Below, one piece after another: positions 1 through 6,936 of a stretch of 20,796 nt of DNA; the stretch's first letter is position 1; each line of letters begins with the position of its first letter. The stretch spans positions 1-20,796 of the forward strand of contig UQUH01000031.1 of the NCBI GenBank assembly GCA_900544245.1. The letters are read 5' to 3'. Under the pieces are notes generated by a model. That model searched no databases, had not been told where the DNA came from, and saw only the letters and a list, made by a program, of their open reading frames with translations. A program made the translations under genes and the position numbers. This DNA is from an uncultured Coriobacteriaceae bacterium (lineage in GTDB: Bacteria; Actinomycetota; Coriobacteriia; Coriobacteriales; QAMH01).

Positions 1-598
1 TAGCACCGAAGACGGCCACGTCGAGCAGGACTTGCTCGGGTATCGGCCCTTCACGCAGGATCTTCGGATAAGGGCCCGTGCAGTCCACGATCGTGGATGC
101 GCGACCGTCACGGCATGCCTCGGGTAGAAGCTCGCCACCGGGAAGCGCACGCATCGAGATGGGGACGTCCTTCAGGCACGTGGGCGCGGGTTCGCCATGA
201 GCATTCGCGCTCGTGCAGGCAAGCGGACCGTCGAGCTCGTCGAGAAGGGCGAGCAAGTCGGCATCGTCAGGACAGCGCAGGGCGATCGTCCCGTCTGCCG
301 CGACGTCACCCAACTCGCATGCTGCCTTCGAGGCATGCAGCACGAGGGTAAGCGCGCCGGGCCAGAACATCTGGGCCAGACGACGGGCATAGGCAGGAGC
401 GCCGTCCACGAGCACGTCAAGCGCGGCAACGTCATGCACGAGCCAGGGAAGAACCTGATCGGCGGAGCGCTCCTTGAGCTCGAAGATGCTGGCGTATCCC
501 GTAGAACCGGGAAGCGCCGCGAGGCCATAGACGGTATCGGTCGCGACGATGACGACCTGTCCGTCACACAGCGCGTTGGCGAGCGTCGACACCGTCAT
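1..598 (-). CDS. tsaC: L-threonylcarbamoyladenylate synthase, TsaC/Sua5/YrdC family (C-terminus cut by window edge)
   Basis: An open frame of 199 codons runs off the left edge without a stop, so the C-terminus lies outside the window. The family makes threonylcarbamoyl-AMP from threonine, bicarbonate and ATP, the first step of t6A37 modification of ANN-decoding tRNAs in the cytosol. Visible family motifs: VATDTVYGLAALP (18-30), the KxR-type lysine/arginine in FELKERS (39-45), WPGALTLVL (79-87), TIALRCPDD (104-112), CTSANAHGEP (128-137), ASTIVDCTG (167-175) and ILREG (180-184). The chosen ATG overlaps the recN stop as ATGA; an in-frame ATG two codons upstream (604) is possible. It is the last visible gene of the long minus-strand operon and probably translationally coupled to recN. 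Whether a C-terminal Sua5 domain follows cannot be seen. The call is firm because motif order and spacing all fit. Confidence 0.9.
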   Translation of the reverse strand, partial: MTVSTLANALCDGQVVIVATDTVYGLAALPGSTGYASIFELKERSADQVLPWLVHDVAALDVLVDGAPAYARRLAQMFWPGALTLVLHASKAACELGDVAADGTIALRCPDDADLLALLDELDGPLACTSANAHGEPAPTCLKDVPISMRALPGGELLPEACRDGRASTIVDCTGPYPKILREGPIPEQVLLDVAVFGA

Positions 599-2220
599 CG
601 GCATGCCGCCTCGAGCAGGGAGCGTGCATGGTCGAGCGCGCGCTCGTCATCGTCACCCGAGAGCATGCGGGCGATCTCCGCCACGCGCGCCTCGCCCGTG
701 ACGGGCTCGACGCTGGTGTGCGGCAATGCGTCTGCAAGGGACTGCTTGCTCACCACGTAATGCTCGTCGGCAAGGGCCGCGACCTGGGCCAGATGCGTGA
801 CGACGATGACCTGGGCACCCTTGGAAAGCGTGGCGAGACGCCGGGCGACCGCGTTGCCCGTGGCACCGCCGATACCGGAATCGACCTCGTCGAAGATAAT
901 GGTGGTACGACCGCCATCATGCCCGGCAGAAGCGTAGTGCATGCATTCGAGCGCGAGCAGGATGCGCGAAAGCTCGCCACCGCTCGCGATACGGCGCAGC
1001 GGTCGCGGCTTGGACGTGGGCGCGGGCTGATAAAGCAGCTCGATTTGCTCGGAGCCAGTCTCGCCCCAGCGCTCGAAGCCGAGCTCGTCAAACGAGAACT
1101 CGAAGCGCGCACCCTCCATCGCAAGCTCGGTGACGGACGACGCGAGCTGCTCGCAGAACGTCCGGGCGGCATCGTGACGTGCGGCCGAAAGCGCGACGGC
1201 GGCATGACGATACGCGTCTTCTGCCTGCGCGACGCGGGCGCGGGCCTCTTCCATGCGCTGCGGAGAATCTTGTGCAGACTCGATTGCGCGCCTGGCGGCC
1301 TGCCAGGTCGCGAAGACCTGCTCCATGCCGGGCCCAAAACGCCTCATGAGGCCGTTGAGCTTGTCGAGGCGCTCGAGGGTGTCTTCGAGCAGACGCGGAT
1401 CGGTGTCGATGCCATGGGCGTAGGCGCTCAGGTCGCGCGTGAGGTCCTCGAGGTCGCGCATCTGGCCGTCAAGCCGCGCGGCGAGCTCGTCGAGCTCGTC
1501 ATCGATACCCTGTTGGTGCATGAGGTCGGCAACAGACCGAGCGATCAAGTCGAGGGCTCCGCCGTCGTCATGCAGGGCGGCGCAAGCGTCTTGCAAGGCC
1601 TGCGCGAGCTGGTCGGCATGCTGCAGCCGCGGCAAATCGTCCTCGAGTTCCTCGAGCTCTCCAGGCTGGGGATTGACTTTCTCGATCTGCTCGCAGGTAA
1701 AGCGCATGAACTCGAGTTCCTGCTCGTCTTTGCCCCGTGCCCGCTCCAGCTCCTCAAGCGTCCGGCGCGCCTCCAGGTAGTCGGCACGAGCACGGGCGTA
1801 TTCGGCGACGAGCCCGTCGTCTTGCGCCCACGAGTCGAGATAGGCGAGCTGGCGTGCCGGATCGAGCAGGAGCACCTGCTCGTGCTGGCCATGCACCTCG
1901 ATGGACGACGTAAGCGCGGCGAGTTCGCCAACCGTGGCCATCGCGCCGTCAATCGCGCAGCGGCTACGCCCGGCGACGCTCAGGCGACGACGGACGATAT
2001 GCTCGTCACCGTCGACGAGACGGACCTCGGCGAGCGCCTCCTCGGCACCGTCGCGCACGACCGAAGCATCCGCACGAGCACCGCATATGAGCTTGAGAGC
2101 GGCGAGCAGGGCGGTCTTTCCCGCGCCGGTCTCGCCCGTGAGGACGGTCAGACCGGGCGAAAAGGCGATTGTCGCGTCCTCGATGAGCGCTATGTTGGAT
2201 ACGTGGAGCTCGTCAAGCAT
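595..2220 (-). CDS. recN: DNA repair protein RecN (SMC-like ATPase)
   Basis: A 541-residue SMC-family ATPase of normal RecN length, acting with RecA in double-strand break repair on the nucleoid. The N-terminus HVSNIALIEDATIAF is typical. Walker A is GETGAGKT at 29-36 (most RecN have a final Ser). The ABC signature ASGGELSR is at 412-419, Walker B TIIFDE at 440-445, and VTHLAQVAALAD at 474-485. Residues about 135-360 are Glu/Arg/Leu-rich and predicted to form the two coiled-coil arms. The frame stays open 39 codons further upstream, but that extension overlaps nadK and lacks family similarity; ATG 2220 has GGTGAGG upstream and starts exactly at the conserved N-terminus. It lies 10 bp after the nadK stop and overlaps tsaC by 4 bp. 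The order tlyA-nadK-recN is the one known from mycobacteria. Confidence 0.96.
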   Translation of the reverse strand: MLDELHVSNIALIEDATIAFSPGLTVLTGETGAGKTALLAALKLICGARADASVVRDGAEEALAEVRLVDGDEHIVRRRLSVAGRSRCAIDGAMATVGELAALTSSIEVHGQHEQVLLLDPARQLAYLDSWAQDDGLVAEYARARADYLEARRTLEELERARGKDEQELEFMRFTCEQIEKVNPQPGELEELEDDLPRLQHADQLAQALQDACAALHDDGGALDLIARSVADLMHQQGIDDELDELAARLDGQMRDLEDLTRDLSAYAHGIDTDPRLLEDTLERLDKLNGLMRRFGPGMEQVFATWQAARRAIESAQDSPQRMEEARARVAQAEDAYRHAAVALSAARHDAARTFCEQLASSVTELAMEGARFEFSFDELGFERWGETGSEQIELLYQPAPTSKPRPLRRIASGGELSRILLALECMHYASAGHDGGRTTIIFDEVDSGIGGATGNAVARRLATLSKGAQVIVVTHLAQVAALADEHYVVSKQSLADALPHTSVEPVTGEARVAEIARMLSGDDDERALDHARSLLEAACR

Positions 2221-2230
2221 GGCCCGGTCC

Positions 2231-3076
2231 TCACCGCCTATCGGGCATGTCCGGATAGGGACCCCCGAAAAAGACGCGCGAGACGTTGCGGAAGAAGGCG
2301 TCACCGCCACGGGCCAGGAGCAGGTCATGATCGCCACGCCTCACCTCGATTGACACCGGCTCATCAACGTCGAGCATGGTCCCATCCACGAAGATGGAGG
2401 CGTCACGCGAGCGTGTCGTGTCCATGATGACCTCGAGCACGTCGGAAGGCGCGAGGACGATGGCGCGCGTGTTGAGCGCATGGGGCGCAACCGGAACGAC
2501 GACGAGTCCCGTGTAGGCGGGTGACACGATGGGGCCACCTGCGGAAAGCGCGTAGCCCGTCGACCCCGTGGGCGTGGCGACGACCAGGCCGTCGGCTTTG
2601 AGCCGCGCGATGGTGATGCCGTTGATGCCGTAGCGATACTCGACCACGCGCCCGCTGCGGCCGCGCGTGTAGGCGACCTCGTTGAGCGCCTTGTTGCGTA
2701 TGATTCGGCCATCGGCCTGGGTAATCTCTATATCGGCGATGGAACGATGCTCGAAGAGCATGTCGCCGGACAGGGCGCTCGTGATGAGCTCGACGTCATC
2801 GCGATCGGGATTGCCCGCCAGAAACGCGAGCGTCCCGTAGTTGAGGGCGAGCATGGGCACGGGCGCGAAGTCGATGAGATGCGCGGCGCGCAGGAAAGTG
2901 CCGTCACCTCCCATGCAGACGACGAGAGCGAGCTCGTCTGCGGAAACCGTCAGCTGGTCGGGCCCATGGGAATCATGAACCAACGCGTCAATGCCGGAAA
3001 TGACCAGGCGCGAGGCGAGGTATCGGGCAGCTGCGTCGACCTCCTCCAACGCGCTCGGTACGATGAGAACCTTCAC
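2231..3076 (-). CDS. nadK: NAD kinase
   Basis: A 281-residue ATP/polyphosphate-NAD kinase that phosphorylates NAD to NADP in the cytosol. It has the catalytic GGDGT at 56-60, the nucleotide-binding LNEVAY at 131-136, and the long diagnostic block ADGLVVATPTGSTGYALSAG (161-180), followed by GPIVSP. The usual NxGxLGFL segment reads LNYGTLAFLAG (78-88), with Ala where Gly is common. The start is GTG at 3076, preceded by AAAGGTG at a good distance, and it overlaps the tlyA stop as GTGA, which implies translational coupling. The recN start follows 10 bp after its stop. In Bacillus-type clusters this slot between tlyA and recN holds the arginine regulator gene ahrC; here it is nadK, as in mycobacteria. 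Confidence 0.95.
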   Translation of the reverse strand: MKVLIVPSALEEVDAAARYLASRLVISGIDALVHDSHGPDQLTVSADELALVVCMGGDGTFLRAAHLIDFAPVPMLALNYGTLAFLAGNPDRDDVELITSALSGDMLFEHRSIADIEITQADGRIIRNKALNEVAYTRGRSGRVVEYRYGINGITIARLKADGLVVATPTGSTGYALSAGGPIVSPAYTGLVVVPVAPHALNTRAIVLAPSDVLEVIMDTTRSRDASIFVDGTMLDVDEPVSIEVRRGDHDLLLARGGDAFFRNVSRVFFGGPYPDMPDRR

Positions 3077-3894
3077 GAATCACCTTTCAGCTCGGCGTGC
3101 GCCTCGGCGACGACACGCTCGATTTCGTCGAAGCACATACTACCCTCTTGCCGTGACGCGGTTCCATGATTTTTTGCCCAAAACAGAAACTCGATATTGC
3201 CTGCCGGACCCTTGACAGGCGAATACGTCAAGGCGAGAACTTCGAAACCGCAGCTGCAGGCACTTTCGAAGACGGACCGTATGCAAGACGCATGTACCTC
3301 GGCATCGCGCACGACCCCGCCGGGCTCGATGAGGCCTCTGTTCGCCTCGAATTGCGGTTTGATGAGCGAGACGAAACTCGCCCCTGGTCTGAGGAAGGAA
3401 GCGACGTCATCCATGACGGAGGTAAGGCTGATGAACGAGAGGTCGGCGACGGCCAAATCGAACGGACCACCGATGTCATCGGCGGTCACGTTGCGGATGT
3501 TGGTGCGTTCGAAGAGGCTCACGCGCGTGTCGTTGCGCAGTCCCCAGTCGAATTGTCCCGCACCCACGTCGACGGCGCTTACGTGTGCCGCTCCGCGCTG
3601 CAGGAGGCAATCGGTGAAGCCACCGCTCGAGGCTCCCAAGTCGACGCAGGAAAGTCCCGTGACGTCGATGGCGAAGGCGTCGAGCGCGCGCTGGAGCTTG
3701 AGACCGCCGCGCGAGACGAAGCCGCCGCGACGCTTCCCCTCCTTGAGGCGAACCGCCGTATCGTCCGTCACGCGCATGCCGGCACTCGTGGCGCGATGCT
3801 CCCCCACCACGACCTCGCCCGCCATGATGGATGCCCGGGCATCGTGAAGGTCGGCGCAAAGCTCCCGCTGCACCAGCAGCTCGTCGAGCCGCAT
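3073..3894 (-). CDS. tlyA: TlyA family rRNA 2'-O-ribose methyltransferase
   Basis: A 273-residue protein with an N-terminal S4 RNA-binding domain (RLDELLVQR at the start, to about residue 60) and an FtsJ/RrmJ-like SAM methyltransferase domain. The SAM motif is VDLGASSGGFTDCLL (84-98), followed by DVGAGQFDWGLR (109-120), ADLSFISL (150-157) and LIKPQFE (177-183). The putative catalytic tetrad K66, D151, K179, E235 keeps a constant three-residue offset from the one I recall for M. tuberculosis TlyA. The family methylates ribose of 23S (and in some species 16S) rRNA, affecting capreomycin sensitivity; some homologues are annotated as hemolysins, which I regard as secondary. ATG 3894 lies 6 bp after the dxs stop. 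The final codons overlap the nadK start by 4 bp. Confidence 0.95.
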   Translation of the reverse strand: MRLDELLVQRELCADLHDARASIMAGEVVVGEHRATSAGMRVTDDTAVRLKEGKRRGGFVSRGGLKLQRALDAFAIDVTGLSCVDLGASSGGFTDCLLQRGAAHVSAVDVGAGQFDWGLRNDTRVSLFERTNIRNVTADDIGGPFDLAVADLSFISLTSVMDDVASFLRPGASFVSLIKPQFEANRGLIEPGGVVRDAEVHASCIRSVFESACSCGFEVLALTYSPVKGPAGNIEFLFWAKNHGTASRQEGSMCFDEIERVVAEAHAELKGDS

Positions 3895-3900
3895 GGCCCG

Positions 3901-5793
3901 TCAGCGCTCCCGGCAGGCCGCGATGACCGCGGCGGCGATGCCGGCGGCGTTGAGGCCAAGTTCCTCGAAGAGCCTGTCCGTCGGACCCTGGGTCACGAAG
4001 GCGTCCGGAATGCCAAAGCGCGTGACCGGACAGGCAACGCCCATCTCGGCGAGCTGCTCGAGCACCCCCGATCCGAAGCCCCCGGTGACGACACCATCCT
4101 CGAGGGTGAAGATGCGTCCTGTCCGCGCCGCCTCCCGTACGGCATCCTCGTCGATGGGCTTGACCCAGCGCATGTCCCAGACGGCGAGGTCGATGCCATG
4201 CCCCGCCGCGTTCCTGGCGACGTCACGCGCGACGTCGACCATGCGCCCGACCGCCAGCAACGCGCCGTCGTTCCCATCTTCGAGTTTGAGGGCCCGTCCC
4301 TCCCGCCACGTCTCGCAGGGCGCGGCAGCGACGGGAGCGGACCCACGCGGATAGCGGATGGCGACCGGACCCTCGAGGTCAATGGCGCAGCGCAAGGCGG
4401 CACGCAGCTCCTCGTCATTCGAAGGGGCCAGAACGCGCATGCCGGGTATCATGCGCAGGTACACGAGATCGAAGACGCCATGATGCGTCGGGCCATCGTC
4501 ACCCACGAGACCGGCCCTGTCCAGGCAGAAGATGACATGGGCCTTCTGCAGGCCGACGTTGACTATCGCCTGGTCGATGGCGCGTTGCATGAAAGTCGAA
4601 TAGATGGCGACGACGGGCTTCTTGCCCGCGAGCGCGAGCGCGCTCGCCATGCCGACGGCATGCTCTTCGGCGATGCCGACGTCGAAGAAGCGATCGGGAT
4701 ATGATTTCGCGAAACCCGCAAGCCCCGTGCCGCTTGCCATGGCGGCGGTGATGGCGACGATGTCGGGATCGTCACCCGCGAGCTTGACGAGCTCGTCGGA
4801 AAACACCTGCGTCCACGTGGGCGTGCTCGCCTTGGGCTTGGGCGTGCCCGTGGCGATGTCGAAGGGACCGACGCCATGGAACAACGCGGGATTGTTCTCG
4901 GCCGGGCCATAGCCCTTTCCCTTCACCGTCACGGCATGGACGACGACGGGACCGCCAAGCTCCTTGGCGTCACGGAAGATGCGCTCCATGGTCTGGATGT
5001 CATGACCGTCCACCGGACCGACGTAGGTGACACCAAAGCCCTCGAGGAAGGTCGCCCCTGGCAGCACGATCTGCTTGAACGACTCCTTGGCGGCATTGCC
5101 TCCCCGCATGAGCAAACGTCCGAGCGCGCCGCTCGAGTTGAAGGCGTCCTCGACCTGATTGCGCAGGTTGGTGTACTGGCTCGACATGCGCACCTTGGCG
5201 AGATAGGCGGAAAAGCCGCCGACGTTGGGCGATATGGACATGCCGTTGTCGTTGAGCACGATGAGAAGCGGCGTGTTGGCGCGGCCTATGTCATTGAGCG
5301 CCTCGAGCGCCATGCCACCGGTAAACGATGCGTCACCGATGAGGGCTGCGATAGTCGCGTCGGAACCGTCGAGGTCGCGGGCGAGCGCGTAGCCGAGCGC
5401 GGTTGACAACGAGTCGGAGGCGTGGCCCGAATCGTGGGCGTCATATGCGCTTTCGGTGATCTTGGGAAAACCCGATATGCCGTCATAGGTGCGCAGGGTC
5501 TTGAACTGACGGCGCCGGCCCGTCAGGAGCTTGTGCGCATAGGCCTGGTGTCCGACGTCGAAGACGAGGCGGTCACGCGGGCAATCGAGGACGCGATGCA
5601 GCGCGATGATGAGCTCGACGGCGCCAAGTGACGGGGCCAGATGACCACCATGCAGCGAGGTCGCGGCGATCATCTCGGCACGCATCTCGAAGGCGAGCCG
5701 CTCGAGTTCGTCGTAGCTCAGCCTCCCAAGGTCCGCGGGAGACTCGATCGTATCCAGTATCTTCTCAGTCAAGGCCTGGTCATTCCTCGCCAT
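3901..5793 (-). CDS. dxs: 1-deoxy-D-xylulose-5-phosphate synthase
   Basis: A 630-residue thiamine-diphosphate enzyme condensing pyruvate and glyceraldehyde-3-phosphate, the entry step of the MEP isoprenoid pathway. Family blocks in order: GGHLAPSLGAVEL (49-61), FDVGHQAYAHKLLTGRR (78-94), the ThDP motif GDASFTGGMALEALN (153-167) ending in NDNGMSISPNVGG (181-193), then the transketolase pyrimidine-binding DVGIAEEHAVGMASALA, YSTFMQRAIDQ, DRAGLVGDDGPTHHGVFD, and a C-terminal transketolase domain. Length is normal. Unusual: the third residue of the usual GDG is Ala, and the common GHSSTS reads GHASDS. No convincing Shine-Dalgarno precedes ATG 5793; the ATG shares one base with the xseB stop (TGATG), which points to translation by termination-reinitiation. 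The position between xseB and tlyA is the conserved one in Bacillus-type clusters. Confidence 0.96.
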   Translation of the reverse strand: MARNDQALTEKILDTIESPADLGRLSYDELERLAFEMRAEMIAATSLHGGHLAPSLGAVELIIALHRVLDCPRDRLVFDVGHQAYAHKLLTGRRRQFKTLRTYDGISGFPKITESAYDAHDSGHASDSLSTALGYALARDLDGSDATIAALIGDASFTGGMALEALNDIGRANTPLLIVLNDNGMSISPNVGGFSAYLAKVRMSSQYTNLRNQVEDAFNSSGALGRLLMRGGNAAKESFKQIVLPGATFLEGFGVTYVGPVDGHDIQTMERIFRDAKELGGPVVVHAVTVKGKGYGPAENNPALFHGVGPFDIATGTPKPKASTPTWTQVFSDELVKLAGDDPDIVAITAAMASGTGLAGFAKSYPDRFFDVGIAEEHAVGMASALALAGKKPVVAIYSTFMQRAIDQAIVNVGLQKAHVIFCLDRAGLVGDDGPTHHGVFDLVYLRMIPGMRVLAPSNDEELRAALRCAIDLEGPVAIRYPRGSAPVAAAPCETWREGRALKLEDGNDGALLAVGRMVDVARDVARNAAGHGIDLAVWDMRWVKPIDEDAVREAARTGRIFTLEDGVVTGGFGSGVLEQLAEMGVACPVTRFGIPDAFVTQGPTDRLFEELGLNAAGIAAAVIAACRER

Positions 5794-6035
5794 CAGATCG
5801 TGATTTCGGGGCCCTCTTCTTGGCCGGCCTCGATGACCTCGTTTGCCTCGGCGATCTCAGCCGCGGTGTAATCGGGCTTGTCGATGAGCTCGGCCGCCCG
5901 ATTGCCGAGCCTGATCGCCTCCTCGTAGAGGTCGAGGCTCTTCTCGAGCGATACGTCCTTGCTGCGCACCTGGGAGACGATCTCGTCTAGACGCGCACGC
6001 ACCTCGCCAAAGGTCTCCGGTGAAGTTTCCGCCAT
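5793..6035 (-). CDS. xseB: Exodeoxyribonuclease VII small subunit
   Basis: A small acidic protein of 80 residues, the usual XseB size. The conserved N-terminal helix pair is visible: FGEVRARLDEIVSQVRSKDV (9-28) then SLEKSLDLYEEAIRLG. In other bacteria it joins several copies to one XseA to form a nuclease degrading single-stranded DNA from both ends. ATG 6035 is chosen because GGGGTGG precedes it at good spacing; ATG 6053 would give 86 residues but has a poor ribosome site. The frame is open farther upstream inside nusB, which I reject. Odd: the large-subunit gene xseA, which normally precedes xseB, is absent from the window. Only 22 bp separate it from nusB. The stop overlaps the dxs start by 1 bp. 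Confidence 0.87.
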   Translation of the reverse strand: MAETSPETFGEVRARLDEIVSQVRSKDVSLEKSLDLYEEAIRLGNRAAELIDKPDYTAAEIAEANEVIEAGQEEGPEITI

Positions 6036-6057
6036 TGTCACCACCCCATCCATCGAG

Positions 6058-6558
6058 TCACGCCTGCAGCGCGTCCTCGTCGAGCTCGTCGACGTTCCCG
6101 CCACAGGTTTCGGTCGCAATGCGCCCCAGCACGCCGTTCACGAACTTGGGGGACTCGTCGGTACCGAAGGCCTTCGCCATATCGACGGCCTCGTTGATGG
6201 CGACGCCCGTGGGAATGTCATCGCAATAGACTATCTCGTAGGTGGCGATGCGGATGATGTTGCGATCGACGATGGGCATGCGTTCGAGCGTCCAGTTCTC
6301 GGCCGTCGACGAGATGCGCTCGTCAAGCGCGTCAACGTGCTCGACGATGCCGTCGACGAGCGTCGAGGCGTAGTCGACGAGGTCGACGCCGACCAAATCG
6401 GCATCGCTGACCCCCTGCGGGCATTCGGGCACGAGCAGGAGTTCCTGCTCGTCACCGCCTACGAGGCCAGACAGGGGCGCGCCCGTGAGCTCGCTCGTGT
6501 ATAGCAGCTGCAGCGCTTCACGGCGCGCGGCCGTGTGTTCGTGTCGAAGCGAGGCCAT
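6058..6558 (-). CDS. nusB: Transcription antitermination factor NusB
   Basis: A 166-residue NusB, slightly longer than the usual 130-150 because of an acidic insertion at about residues 28-55. NusB binds boxA RNA with NusE (S10) during rRNA antitermination. Recognised blocks: ARREALQLLYTSEL (11-24), ENWTLERMPIVDRNIIRIATYEI (88 onward, an all-helical core signature), DIPTGVAINEAVDMAKAFG, and the C-terminal SPKFVNGVLGRIA. ATG 6558 has AGGAG and TAGGAT upstream, both within reach. The gene follows an Asp23-family gene after 9 bp, exactly as yqhY-nusB does in Bacillus, and precedes xseB. folD and xseA, which stand between nusB and xseB there, are missing. Confidence 0.95.
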   Translation of the reverse strand: MASLRHEHTAARREALQLLYTSELTGAPLSGLVGGDEQELLLVPECPQGVSDADLVGVDLVDYASTLVDGIVEHVDALDERISSTAENWTLERMPIVDRNIIRIATYEIVYCDDIPTGVAINEAVDMAKAFGTDESPKFVNGVLGRIATETCGGNVDELDEDALQA

Positions 6559-6567
6559 CGCGCGATC

Positions 6568-6936
6568 CTACTCCTCGAAGGAGAGGGCGTCGACGTGCAC
6601 GTCGACCGACGTCACCGTCACGCCGATCTGCGCCGCAAGCGCGTCGGCGACGGCCTTGCGCACGTTCTCGGCAATCTCGACGAGGCGGTAACCGTAATAC
6701 GCCTGGATGGAAACGGTGACGGCAACCTTCTTGTCGCCCTGCGCCTCGATGCGCACGCCATTGGTGGGAACGGCGTTGCCGGCGACGAAGGCCGACTTGA
6801 TGGTCGAGATGGCACCACCCACCCCCACGGCGGCGACACCGGGTACCTCGGCCGTGGCGAGCGAGATGATGGTCTCGACGACGCCGGGCGCGATGGTGAT
6901 GCCGTCAATCGCGTACCCCTGATCGATTTCCTTCAC
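6568..6936 (-). CDS. Asp23/Gls24 family envelope-stress protein, YqhY-like
   Basis: A 122-residue Asp23/Gls24 (DUF322) protein: GYAIDGITIAPGVVETIISLATAEVPGV (7-34), then a short GGAISTIK segment, a beta-rich middle VAVTVSIQAYYGYRLVEIAENVRKAVADAL (71-100), and the closing VTVTSVDVHVDALSF. There is no signal peptide or membrane segment. Its start is GTG 6936, preceded by GGGGGA at good spacing, and overlaps the accC stop as GTGA. In Bacillus subtilis yqhY occupies the same place between accC and nusB, and genetic work there tied it to acetyl-CoA carboxylase activity. The molecular role is unknown. A second paralog lies at 16251-16598 next to fakA. Family assignment is firm; a role in carboxylase control is inference from position. 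Confidence 0.9.
   Translation of the reverse strand: MKEIDQGYAIDGITIAPGVVETIISLATAEVPGVAAVGVGGAISTIKSAFVAGNAVPTNGVRIEAQGDKKVAVTVSIQAYYGYRLVEIAENVRKAVADALAAQIGVTVTSVDVHVDALSFEE

Noticed and set aside
172..567. A Ser/Arg/Pro-rich minus-strand open frame of 131 codons
   Set aside because: It is out of frame with the TsaC-family gene occupying this region; the TsaC motifs settle the frame.
628..2427. A 599-codon plus-strand open frame antisense to recN and nadK
   Set aside because: The minus strand here encodes clear RecN and NadK. The antisense frame shows no family motif and has the skewed composition expected of a shadow frame in GC-rich DNA.
3073..3894. TlyA considered as a hemolysin or virulence factor
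   Set aside because: The S4 plus FtsJ-like methyltransferase layout and the intact K-D-K-E tetrad indicate an rRNA methyltransferase.
3166..4704. A 512-codon plus-strand open frame antisense to tlyA and dxs
   Set aside because: Same reasoning: high GC suppresses stop codons opposite real genes.
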